64,000 nt of DNA. Origin: Thalassobellus sediminis (lineage in GTDB: Bacteria > Bacteroidota > Bacteroidia > Flavobacteriales > Flavobacteriaceae). The translations under genes were made by a program, and so were the position numbers. This document shows positions 8,075-16,471 of this stretch, piece by piece (within the stretch, counting starts at the first letter, position 1; each line of letters starts with the position of its first letter). The notes beneath the pieces are model-generated. The model searched no databases. It worked only from the letters and a program-made list of their open reading frames with translations, and was not told the origin of the DNA. The stretch spans positions 186,001 through 250,000 of the forward strand of contig NZ_JBISCD010000038.1 in the NCBI RefSeq assembly GCF_044386045.1, given 5' to 3'.

Positions 8075-9337
8075 CTATTTTTCTCGTTCTCGTTTTATAC
8101 GCCAATAATTAGCTAATAAAGAGCCTGATATATTCATCCATGGGCTAAATACAGCTGCTGCTAAACCTAAGGTTGCTAATTTACCCATAGAGCCTGCTAT
8201 TCCTGAAGCCAAACCACCATTTTGCAAACCAACCTCGAAAGCAATGGTTTGGCTTTGTTTTTTATCTAAACCACTTCCTCTACTTAACCAATAGCCAAAT
8301 AAGTATCCAGCTGTATTATGCAATATGGCTGCTAAAAATAATAACCCTCCAATTTCAATTAAATTTTCGCTTCCTGCAGCGGTCGTTACTAAAGTAAAAT
8401 ACACAATTCCAAACATAGAAAAGTAAGGCATAAATGCATCTACTTTATGGTTAAATTTATATAATATATGATATAGTACACCTGCTACAAAAGCAATAGC
8501 TATAAAGTTTAAAACCTCTAATAAAACAGCTGCTATACTTCCTTCAACCAATTCAAAAGAATTCCAAAACACAAATGCTAGTATTAACCACAAACCAGAT
8601 ATAACAGCTAAATAGTTAATCTTTTTTTTGACCCCTGATCCGTAAGTTTTTAAAGCATCATGAATCATGGCTGCAGATAAAGGCACCAATACAATTTTTA
8701 CAATGCTCATCATCATATTAAAAATATCAATTTCTATAAAAGTCCCAGCAAATAGTTTCATTAAAAAGGTAGTCATTATAGGTGCTGTTATTGTTGAAAT
8801 AGCTGTAACAGTAACTGATAATACTAAATCTCCTTTAGCAATATAAGTCATTACATTTGAAGCCAATCCACTACTACAAGAGCCTATTAATACAATACCT
8901 GCTGCAATTTCTGCATCAAAACCAAATGTTTTGGCAATAATAAAGCCCATTATTGGCATGATGGTAAATTGGCACAGTAATCCCACTAAAACCCCTTTAC
9001 CTGATTTTCTAATTCCTGTAAAATCCTTTATACTCATTTGAGTTCCCATTCCAAACATTACTAATTGAATAATAATGAGAATGAGCCATTTGTTACGCAA
9101 ATCGAATCCTCCAATATTTAAAAAGGTGTCTGGAAATAATAAGCCCCCAAATACTGCTGCAATTATCCAAAACGTATATTGGTAACCTTCTAAGGATTTT
9201 AATGCCCCTACTCCAATTGCTAAACTTGAAAAACCAACAACTAAACCTAGTTTCCATAACAAATCAATGTGTTGTAACCCGCCAAAACCAGCTACTATAA
9301 ATAGAATAATTGCAATCCAAAGAAAATATTTACGCAT
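8075..9337 (-). CDS. bile acid:sodium symporter (BASS/SBF) family transporter
   Basis: The 420-residue protein has about twelve hydrophobic helices. The BASS core shows the two crossover motifs: GIVLIGSCSSGLASNV in the first repeat and TIAFEVGLQNGGLASGI in the second, which bind sodium and substrate in characterised members. It is longer than usual (~320) because of two extra N-terminal helices. BASS proteins carry organic acids such as bile acids, pyruvate and pantoate. As the last gene of the RuBisCO-like/kinase run, 7 bases after the racemase-like gene, it probably imports or exports an acid linked to that pathway. This is inference from position only. Confidence 0.82.
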   Translation of the reverse strand: MRKYFLWIAIILFIVAGFGGLQHIDLLWKLGLVVGFSSLAIGVGALKSLEGYQYTFWIIAAVFGGLLFPDTFLNIGGFDLRNKWLILIIIQLVMFGMGTQMSIKDFTGIRKSGKGVLVGLLCQFTIMPIMGFIIAKTFGFDAEIAAGIVLIGSCSSGLASNVMTYIAKGDLVLSVTVTAISTITAPIMTTFLMKLFAGTFIEIDIFNMMMSIVKIVLVPLSAAMIHDALKTYGSGVKKKINYLAVISGLWLILAFVFWNSFELVEGSIAAVLLEVLNFIAIAFVAGVLYHILYKFNHKVDAFMPYFSMFGIVYFTLVTTAAGSENLIEIGGLLFLAAILHNTAGYLFGYWLSRGSGLDKKQSQTIAFEVGLQNGGLASGIAGSMGKLATLGLAAAVFSPWMNISGSLLANYWRIKREREK

Positions 9338-9344
9338 CGTATTT

Positions 9345-10010
9345 TTATTTAAAATATATTTCAGCCAATTTTTTCATAGCAATGGCTGGACTTGCTAAAA
9401 TAGGTACTAACTTTTCGTCTGCACTTAAACCATCAACTACACGAGCCATGGATGCTTGTGCTAAAACAATAACATCAACTTCTTTCATTAATTCTTTTAA
9501 TGCGCTTGCTACCATGTCGTCATGCTTTGCTGCATCTCCACTCATTAATGCTTCAAATGCACCTTCACATAATTTTGAAGTTATTGATACGTTTTTACCA
9601 ACTACTTCGGCTCTTCTTTTTACCAAATCACTTGTTGGCTCTAATGTGGTTGGCAAGGTTGCAATCACACCTATTTTGTTACTAATTTGTACCGCTTCAT
9701 CTGCCATGGCTTGATCGACTCTAATAACAGGAACGTTACATAAAGTTGCTGCGGTTTCAATAGCAGACCTAATAGACGAACAGGTTGCTAATATCACATC
9801 TGCTCCGGCTGCTTCTGCAGCTTGTATATGGCTTACTACTCTTGCCGCGGTATTTGGTGTTAACTCGCTTTTTCTTATGACATCTTTAATCACACTGTCA
9901 TCAACAATATTAAAGGTATCAGTACCTTCTATAAACTCGTTTGTTAATTGTTGAAATAACGGGACTAATGTTGCCGATGTATGAACAAAGCCTAATGTTT
10001 TAGTTTTCAT
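9345..10010 (-). CDS. aspartate/glutamate racemase superfamily protein
   Basis: The 221-residue protein has the two-lobed Asp/Glu racemase fold signature: N-terminal GFVHTSATLVPLF, first catalytic-type cysteine Cys77 in ATCSSI, and an Asp-Glu-Ala segment after it. In true racemases a second cysteine sits near residue 185, but here that stretch reads VLAQASMARV, with no cysteine. Cys148 lies in another loop. A single catalytic cysteine is typical of arylmalonate decarboxylase-like and isomerase-like relatives, so a racemase reaction should not be assumed. It lies between the transporter and the acid-sugar kinase, 86 bases downstream of the kinase gene, and probably acts on the same compound. 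Confidence 0.75.
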   Translation of the reverse strand: MKTKTLGFVHTSATLVPLFQQLTNEFIEGTDTFNIVDDSVIKDVIRKSELTPNTAARVVSHIQAAEAAGADVILATCSSIRSAIETAATLCNVPVIRVDQAMADEAVQISNKIGVIATLPTTLEPTSDLVKRRAEVVGKNVSITSKLCEGAFEALMSGDAAKHDDMVASALKELMKEVDVIVLAQASMARVVDGLSADEKLVPILASPAIAMKKLAEIYFK

Positions 10011-10096
10011 TTATTAATTTTTATTTGTTATTTAATGTCAAATGTAAATCGTCAATAATCATTTCGATACCTATCAAATTAATTATTATAGCTTAT

Positions 10097-11482
10097 TCAT
10101 AATTTTTCTCCTTTTAAAACTTTTATAAAATAATCTTTAGTACCTACTTGTCCGCCTTTAAAATTCAACTCTAATCCGTTTACCAATTCATTATCTGAAA
10201 CAGCCTTACAAAGTGGTGCTCCGGGAGCTATTGGTGCTATCATTTCAAGAGCTGAAATATTTAATTCTGATGCCGCATAACTTGAAGTATCTCCTCCTGC
10301 TAGAAGCATTCTTTTTATTTTTATTTTCGATAATACATTGTTGATTATTTGTCCTAAAACATAACCATATATTTTACTACATTCTTTTTGAATAGCATCT
10401 AAAGCTAAGCCTTGCTTAGTAAAATACAATTCTGTTTCTACAATACGTGAATCTTGCGAACCTTTACTTGTATGCAAAACAGTACTAAGGCCTTTTTCAA
10501 AATTGTTTACAATTTGAGACGTTACATTCTTTATAATTTTATCTTGATATGAAGGATCAACCGCATGACTTTCTAATGCAATTTCAGAGAATCCATTTTC
10601 TAATGCATATTCTATTTGATTTTCTGTTACTGGAGAACAACTTCCAGACAATACTAAAATTGGCCCAACATATCCTGGCAATTCAAAATCCATTTCGTTT
10701 TGAATAATACCTTGAGCTTTCCAGTCTAATCCTAAAGCAAACCCAATACCTGATGAACCTACCGAAAACAATGTTTTTTCTTTTGCTAATTCATTAAAAA
10801 CACTTCCTATTGTTTGTAAATGAGACTTATTAAATCCATCAAAAAATAAAATTTCTGATTCTTTATTTCGCACTATAGCATCTATAACTGATTTTTTTCC
10901 TTCTTCAATTGTGCTAACATTTATTAGGCCTATTGGTTTAGACGTTTGCTTTGCTAAATGCAATGTTAAATCTCCTTCTAAGGCTGGCGTAACTGGATGC
11001 TTACTCATTGATGGGTGCCTATCTATTCTATAAATTTGTCCGTCACCAAAGGTCCCCATTTTAGCAAATAAGTTACCAAAAACACAATACCTTCGTAAAT
11101 GGGGTGCCGCTAAAGATACCATCACTGTTTTTTGATTAAAAACGGTACTTCCTATTTCTATCGCTTTACCAATATTTCCAACATGAGGTGCCGAATCGAA
11201 AGTAGAACACACTTTATAATGAAAATGTGCGGGTTTAAAACTGTTTAAGTTTTTGAATGCTGGCACTAATTTTATTTCCATTTCAGAAGGAGATAGTGAC
11301 CTACTTTTTCCTGCTAAACCTATGGCTTGTAATCCTTCAAACTTATCTAAATCTTTTTGCTCAGGTGTTTTAAGAAATAAGACTGTTTTTACACCTGCTA
11401 AGGTTAAGAACTCAAGAGCATCAGTTGAACCCGTGAAATCATCTCCGTAAAACGCTAATAATATGTTATTTTTTTGATTCAT
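10097..11482 (-). CDS. four-carbon/branched acid-sugar kinase (DUF1537 family, OiaK/OtnK-like)
   Basis: The 461-residue protein has both DUF1537 domains: the N-terminal sugar-binding motif FYGDDFTGSTDALEF (residues 11-25) and the C-terminal nucleotide-binding part with LSGSCSPVTENQ and LLAGGDTSSYAASEL. Family members phosphorylate 3-oxo-tetronates (OtnK), D-threonate/erythronate, or 3-oxo-isoapionate (OiaK). Its ATG overlaps the TAA of the upstream RuBisCO-like gene by one base (TAATG), so the two are translationally coupled. In published D-apiose/D-apionate pathways a DUF1537 kinase makes the 4-phosphate used by a RuBisCO-like enzyme. OiaK is therefore the favoured but unproven identity. Confidence 0.8.
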   Translation of the reverse strand: MNQKNNILLAFYGDDFTGSTDALEFLTLAGVKTVLFLKTPEQKDLDKFEGLQAIGLAGKSRSLSPSEMEIKLVPAFKNLNSFKPAHFHYKVCSTFDSAPHVGNIGKAIEIGSTVFNQKTVMVSLAAPHLRRYCVFGNLFAKMGTFGDGQIYRIDRHPSMSKHPVTPALEGDLTLHLAKQTSKPIGLINVSTIEEGKKSVIDAIVRNKESEILFFDGFNKSHLQTIGSVFNELAKEKTLFSVGSSGIGFALGLDWKAQGIIQNEMDFELPGYVGPILVLSGSCSPVTENQIEYALENGFSEIALESHAVDPSYQDKIIKNVTSQIVNNFEKGLSTVLHTSKGSQDSRIVETELYFTKQGLALDAIQKECSKIYGYVLGQIINNVLSKIKIKRMLLAGGDTSSYAASELNISALEMIAPIAPGAPLCKAVSDNELVNGLELNFKGGQVGTKDYFIKVLKGEKL

Positions 11483-12723
11483 TATTTAGAAAATTTCTTA
11501 ACCGATGCTGCAAATTCTTTGTGTTTACTTGCTGTTTCTTCAATAGACAATCCATTTACTGCGCCTTCCCATGCTTGTTGCAGCGCATTTACGCCTGCTT
11601 TAGGTCCCATGGGATGTGCTAAAATACCGCCACCAGCCATATACAATAAGTCTGTAGTTTGTGTTCTTCTATAGGTTTCCATAGCTTGTCCGCCCCATTG
11701 ACCCGAAGATACTACTGGTAAAATTTCATTACCACCTAAAAAGGGTTTTAAACAAGATTTTATTGAGGTTACTACCGAATCATCTGATTCCCAAAATTTA
11801 TTTTGAATGCCGTTTACATGTAATTGATCTACACCTGCTAAACGTTGAATTTTTTGATATGCAGGAAACTCGATTCCTAATAAAGGATGTCTGTTTAACA
11901 TGCCCCAGCCATTTCTATGTCCGTGAATAACTAATTGTCCATTATCACAGATTTTCTTTGTTCCTGCTAAACCAACACTGTTAATACTAATCATGGCACA
12001 ACTACCTGCTTCCTTAACTATGAGATCATATTTTCGTTGCATTTCGTCAATCTCATCCGAAATATTAAACGCATACATAACCTTTTTTCCTGTTTTTTGC
12101 TCGTTATTTCTAATAACTTTCATAATGGCTTTCACCCGTTCATTAAAAGGTGAATTAGCCGTAGATCCCATTAATTCATCATCTTTAATAAAATCAATAC
12201 CTGCATCAATTAACGTTTGTACCAATACCGCCGTTTCTTCAACAGACATACCAACACTTGGTTTTATGATTGTTCCAATCATGGGTCTATTTACTACACC
12301 GCAGGATGCTTTTGAACCTTTTATGCCAAATTGCGGCCCTTTATAATGTTCTTTAAAAGATTCTGGAAATTCTAAATCCATTAATTTTAAACCTGTAAAC
12401 TGTGTTATTTCATAAAGGTTCCCCTGTAATGTACTCACTAAAACTGGTAAATTATACCCAAAATTTTCTATAGACCAACTGACTTTTACTTTTGCTTTTT
12501 GATATTTTTTTCCAGGAATCTTACCACCTGGAATTGAAGGTTCGTCAACTACATCCAATAATTCAATATTTTCTACTCGTGCTGCAAAACGCTGTTTTAA
12601 AGCTTCGGTTTCCCCTGGCACAGAAACAAATGTTCCTGAAGATTGCTCGCCTGCTAATACCGCTGCCGCTTGTTCTAAATCGTACGGGGTTTCAATTAAA
12701 TATTCTGCAAAAATTCGTTCCAT
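11482..12723 (-). CDS. RuBisCO-like protein (form IV), possible 3-oxo-isoapionate-4-phosphate enzyme
   Basis: The 413-residue protein is homologous to the RuBisCO large subunit. Visible active-site elements are TIIKP (Lys154), the metal-binding Lys180-Asp-Asp-Glu183 motif in DFIKDDE, His269-Arg270 in IHGHRNGWG, Ser340-Gly341 in VVSSGQWGG, and the phosphate-binding AGGGILAHPMGP. The loop-6 region reads HVNGIQNKF instead of the GKLEG-type loop of carboxylating RuBisCO, so it is a form IV protein that does not fix CO2. RuBisCO-like OiaT cleaves 3-oxo-isoapionate-4-phosphate to 3-phosphoglycerate and glycolate, and OiaX decarboxylates it. The coupled DUF1537 kinase supports one of these roles. 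A methionine-salvage enolase (MtnW) role is less likely, because no salvage genes are nearby. Confidence 0.82.
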   Translation of the reverse strand: MERIFAEYLIETPYDLEQAAAVLAGEQSSGTFVSVPGETEALKQRFAARVENIELLDVVDEPSIPGGKIPGKKYQKAKVKVSWSIENFGYNLPVLVSTLQGNLYEITQFTGLKLMDLEFPESFKEHYKGPQFGIKGSKASCGVVNRPMIGTIIKPSVGMSVEETAVLVQTLIDAGIDFIKDDELMGSTANSPFNERVKAIMKVIRNNEQKTGKKVMYAFNISDEIDEMQRKYDLIVKEAGSCAMISINSVGLAGTKKICDNGQLVIHGHRNGWGMLNRHPLLGIEFPAYQKIQRLAGVDQLHVNGIQNKFWESDDSVVTSIKSCLKPFLGGNEILPVVSSGQWGGQAMETYRRTQTTDLLYMAGGGILAHPMGPKAGVNALQQAWEGAVNGLSIEETASKHKEFAASVKKFSK

Positions 12724-12742
12724 TCTATTTTGTTATTTATAA

Positions 12743-12812
12743 ATCACCCAAACGGTCATTTCTTTTTTTAGTATGTATATCATCAGGTTCTAAACAATAT
12801 GCCAACTTACCT
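12743..12812 (-). pseudogene. remnant of a second GH127 gene
   Basis: Two short blocks match the 3' part of the intact GH127 gene at 14427. The stretch at 12777-12800 differs at one base of 24 from 14677-14700 (codons for the YCLE-x-DD segment). The stretch at ~12745-12770 matches 14433-14460 (codons for the C-terminal KEMTVW segment) at about 22 of 25 bases. Between them roughly 210 bases present in the intact gene are missing. So the gap between the RuBisCO-like gene and the MGH1-like gene holds the deleted end of a GH127 paralogue. Confidence 0.65.
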
Positions 12813-12892
12813 TCCATAAGCAATTGTTCTGCTATTCAAATTCTATAGTTTTGCCATTATAGGATTGAGGGTTTAAATGATTATATATTAAA

Positions 12893-14272
12893 TTAAAATT
12901 CTTTTACAATAGGTTTTTTATCAAGCCAAGCTGCCATATTAAGCACAAGAAAATTCCAATTTTGAAATCCTTTGTTTAGAACAGGCTCACCATTATCAGG
13001 CATATAATATTCATGCAATGCACCAAAGCGCTCAAAATCAAGACCCAACAGCAAAATAGTTTTTTCTGCTAATTCTTTCGCTTCTTCCTCAAAGCCATAA
13101 TTGAGCAGACCTCTAAAAACTAAATAATTCACATTGATCCAAATGGGTCCTAACCATGATGTAGGATTACCACTGGCTCTAAGATTATACATTTTCTCTA
13201 ATGGCGACAAGCTACGGATGCCTGCAACCGAGTTAAATGAACTGGTGTCATGAAAATGTTGTTCTACCATAATACTGGCTTGCTCTGGTGTTGCAATATT
13301 TGCCCACATCGCCATAAAACCACTCCAAACACTGAAACGTTGGATCAAAGCATTATAGTTGCGTGGTTGGCCAACATGAAAAAATAATTGTCCAGGCTGC
13401 AAAGATTCTGTATTCGGTTTCTCAATAGGGCGTAAATTCAAATCAACACTGTAATAAAATCCATCTCGAGGATCCCAATTGTGTTCTCTGATATTTTCCA
13501 GTAACTTATCTGCTTCATTGGTATAAGTTTTAGCTATATCTGATAAATTAAGACGATTTGCAATATAGCTTATCGCCTGTAACTCTTTATACATTAAAGA
13601 ATTAAGAAATATTGACCCTGAGCTACCATAAGGGCGATAAAAAGTGCTGGGATCATTATCGACACCAATTGCTATGTCGGTTTGCCAATACATTAACCCA
13701 GTAGTTGGGTGCTTGTGCCAATTAAGATATTTATTCACAAAGGTTTGCATATAATAAAAATCATCGCGTAACCACTCTGCATCACCATTCATATTTTTAA
13801 TAATAAAGGCAGCATGTTGAGCCAACGTAGGCTTATGCATATTGCTTTTCCATGGATTGATGGTGCTCAGCATTTCATTTCGACTGGGAGCATTACGCTC
13901 AATCCATATTGGAATCCAACCGTCCATCCCTCCGTAATTTAACGAGTTTAACACACAACCTTGCTCATATTTAAGTGCCTCTTTACGATCTTTTGCTGAG
14001 CCTTTTTCAAGTAATATTTGTCTTAAAGCAACATTACTTAACCATGAATCCCAATCCCAAAGCATATCAAGATATTGGTTGCTGCCAGGGGTAAGAAATG
14101 GATATTTCAACGAACCTCCAGCTTCTCGATACATGCCTTTCATCTCCTTGTATATATTTTCACGACATATAGACTTATATTTTTTAATATTTTCTGGTGT
14201 ACGTGAAGGCATTTGAGCAAAAGAATTTGCGATAGTTCCTATTAAAAATGTAATAATTAGAATTCTTTTCAT
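12893..14272 (-). CDS. secreted MGH1/GH63-like (alpha/alpha)6-barrel glycoside hydrolase
   Basis: The 459-residue protein begins with a signal peptide ending near Ala19-Gln20. It then shows the pattern of the trehalase/GH63/mannosylglycerate-hydrolase clan: YLDMLWDWDSWLSNVA near residue 68 with the Asp-Trp-Asp cluster, a mid-protein DNDPSTF, LNSLMYKEL, and the C-terminal WLGPIWINVNYL and FGALHEYYMP stretch with the candidate second catalytic acid. Such enzymes invert alpha-glycosidic bonds, but the substrate is not predictable here. It lies downstream of the GH127 gene on the same strand, with a 154-base gap. Confidence is good for a clan GH-G-type fold and low for the exact family. Confidence 0.7.
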   Translation of the reverse strand: MKRILIITFLIGTIANSFAQMPSRTPENIKKYKSICRENIYKEMKGMYREAGGSLKYPFLTPGSNQYLDMLWDWDSWLSNVALRQILLEKGSAKDRKEALKYEQGCVLNSLNYGGMDGWIPIWIERNAPSRNEMLSTINPWKSNMHKPTLAQHAAFIIKNMNGDAEWLRDDFYYMQTFVNKYLNWHKHPTTGLMYWQTDIAIGVDNDPSTFYRPYGSSGSIFLNSLMYKELQAISYIANRLNLSDIAKTYTNEADKLLENIREHNWDPRDGFYYSVDLNLRPIEKPNTESLQPGQLFFHVGQPRNYNALIQRFSVWSGFMAMWANIATPEQASIMVEQHFHDTSSFNSVAGIRSLSPLEKMYNLRASGNPTSWLGPIWINVNYLVFRGLLNYGFEEEAKELAEKTILLLGLDFERFGALHEYYMPDNGEPVLNKGFQNWNFLVLNMAAWLDKKPIVKEF

Positions 14273-14426
14273 AATGTGTTTTATTTTATATCAATGTATT
14301 CGTTGCGATGTAAACTAATATGTGCGAATAATACTATAAGTTTTAATGGATTTATTATAAAACAATCCTGTTTGCGGCTGCTTTCATAATCAAACATACA
14401 ACTGACTTATTAAAAATTTAAGTTCA

Positions 14427-16445
14427 TTAATATGGCATCCAAACCGTCATTTCTTTCTTTAAACGGTTTCCCCAACTGTAATAAGGAATCAAAGTAATGT
14501 CAATAGACTTTTTTGTTGTAGAAATGGGCTTGTACAATACATTATCCCAATCGTCAGTTTCAACAAATGCCCTTGCATTTATACCTATAACTTCTCTACT
14601 ATTTATGTTCATAGTTTTAATAGTAAAATCTGAGTTTACATCTAATACAATCGTATTGATATCAACTGCTTTTGAAATATCATCAGATTCTAAACAATAT
14701 ACCAATGGGCCTCTTTTTACTGCTACCTGATTTTTGGTTTCTTCAACTAATGGGTTAGCTTGCATAAGTTCTACAGGCATAGGGATATTCAATTCTATAA
14801 CATCTCCCCTTTTCCATTTTTGATTAATTTTTACGTAACTACCCGAAATCACCTCAGTATCAACAGCCTTATCATTAACTGTAATTGTAGCCCCTTGGCT
14901 CCATCCTGGAACCCTTAAATGGAATGCATACCCCTTTTTTGGAGCCTTCACTACTTTTAAAAGGATGTTACCATCCCAAGGATAATTTGTTTGTTGTTCT
15001 ATTTCAATTTTATCACCGTTTAAAGTTTCCGTTTTTATATGATTACTACCATATAAATTAACATACAATCCTCCTTTTGAAACATTATAGGCATAATTAC
15101 TAACTTGAGCCAAAGTTCGGGTTACATTTGGTGCACAGCAGTTTGACCATGCTATATAGCCTTCTCGTTCGCTCCCCCAACGTTGTTTAAAAGGTAATTT
15201 ATTTGAAACATTTAAAGGATTGTTATAACAAAACTCCGTTCCTTCAAGACTTATACCAGATAATACACTATTGTAAAGCGCTAATTCCATAACGTCGGTA
15301 TATTTAGCATCTCCTGTAAGTTGTAGCATTCTCCAGTTCCATAGTACATTCCCTATGTTAGCACATGTTTCGGTATGGGCTGTAGCATTTGGTAATTGAT
15401 AAGGTCTGCCATACGCCTGATGTATTTTTTGAACAATTGATGGATTATAAACTGTTCCATCAGGCGATACACCGTCATACAATGAACCACAACCTCCGGT
15501 GATATACATTTTTCGATACGTCACATCTTCCCAGATTGATTTCAGGTTCTCCAACAATTTTTCTTCCCCTGTTTCGGCATATAAATCAGCAACACCAGCA
15601 TATAAATAATTAGCTCTTACGGCATGCCCCATAGCATTTGTTTGTTCTCTAAAAGGAATTCTATCTTGGTTATCATCGGTACCATCATCCGTAGTTCCTC
15701 TAATATCAATTAAATTGTTTGCCAATTCTAAATAACGTGGATCTTTAACCGAACGGTACATTTCTATAATACCCATATAATGCGACGGACAAATAGCATT
15801 TCTAGCGAGCTCTGGTGATGCCTTTTTATAGAAATCATACAAGAAATCTGCGACTCCTTTTGCTACTTCTAAAAAGTTTGTTTTCCCCGTTGCTCTGTAA
15901 TGAACACATGCAGATGTCATTAAATGTCCCATGTTATACTTCTCAAAACCTAATTGTTTTTTAAGTTCTTCAGGTCCTAAAGTACCCCAGCGTTCTTCTA
16001 TTAATACGGGTGTATTAATATAACCATCTGCTCTTTGAGCTTTAACAAACATAGCAATGGCCTCGTCCATTTGTTTATCTAGATTAGGGTCTTTAGTAAT
16101 TGCATAGGCTGATGCTAGACCTTCTAATATTTTATAAAAATCACCATCATGAAACGAAGGCCCTGCGTGTTTCCCCTTCATTAATCCTGCTGCTATTTCA
16201 AAATTTGCATAAGCATGACTTATAGAATCATTATGATACAAATCCCACATAAAAGGAATTGTTTGCTCTAATTCAACATCAAATTGTTCTTTCCAGAAAC
16301 CTTTGGTCCACTTAACATCTTGTAAATTCACACTTTTTAGCTTAGCGTGTGGGCTATTACCATTAGCGACCAAGCCTTTATCTTGCCCAAAGACTATTAT
16401 ACTAAAAGCTAATAAACTGAATATTAATATTTTATTTTTCGTCAT
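14427..16445 (-). CDS. GH127 family glycoside hydrolase (beta-L-arabinofuranosidase type)
   Basis: The 672-residue protein (former DUF1680) has a signal peptide ending after FGQ, an (alpha/alpha)6 barrel from about residue 35 to 450 and C-terminal beta domains. The zinc-thiolate active site of GH127 is complete: Glu359 and Cys361 in AHTETCANIGN, and Cys436-Cys437 in WSNCCAPN, matching the Glu/Cys/Cys/Cys set of bifidobacterial HypBA1, in which one cysteine is the nucleophile. Characterised members remove beta-L-arabinofuranose, while relatives in the broader clan act on other unusual sugars, including rare residues of pectin. A decayed second copy lies at 12743. The gene is 26 bases downstream of the GH78-like gene. 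Confidence 0.85.
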   Translation of the reverse strand: MTKNKILIFSLLAFSIIVFGQDKGLVANGNSPHAKLKSVNLQDVKWTKGFWKEQFDVELEQTIPFMWDLYHNDSISHAYANFEIAAGLMKGKHAGPSFHDGDFYKILEGLASAYAITKDPNLDKQMDEAIAMFVKAQRADGYINTPVLIEERWGTLGPEELKKQLGFEKYNMGHLMTSACVHYRATGKTNFLEVAKGVADFLYDFYKKASPELARNAICPSHYMGIIEMYRSVKDPRYLELANNLIDIRGTTDDGTDDNQDRIPFREQTNAMGHAVRANYLYAGVADLYAETGEEKLLENLKSIWEDVTYRKMYITGGCGSLYDGVSPDGTVYNPSIVQKIHQAYGRPYQLPNATAHTETCANIGNVLWNWRMLQLTGDAKYTDVMELALYNSVLSGISLEGTEFCYNNPLNVSNKLPFKQRWGSEREGYIAWSNCCAPNVTRTLAQVSNYAYNVSKGGLYVNLYGSNHIKTETLNGDKIEIEQQTNYPWDGNILLKVVKAPKKGYAFHLRVPGWSQGATITVNDKAVDTEVISGSYVKINQKWKRGDVIELNIPMPVELMQANPLVEETKNQVAVKRGPLVYCLESDDISKAVDINTIVLDVNSDFTIKTMNINSREVIGINARAFVETDDWDNVLYKPISTTKKSIDITLIPYYSWGNRLKKEMTVWMPY

Positions 16446-16471
16446 TATAAAAGTTATTTATGCATTAGTAA

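Noticed and set aside
11482..12723. CO2-fixing RuBisCO and a Calvin cycle
   Set aside because: The loop-6 region and overall motifs are of form IV, and no phosphoribulokinase or small subunit is present.
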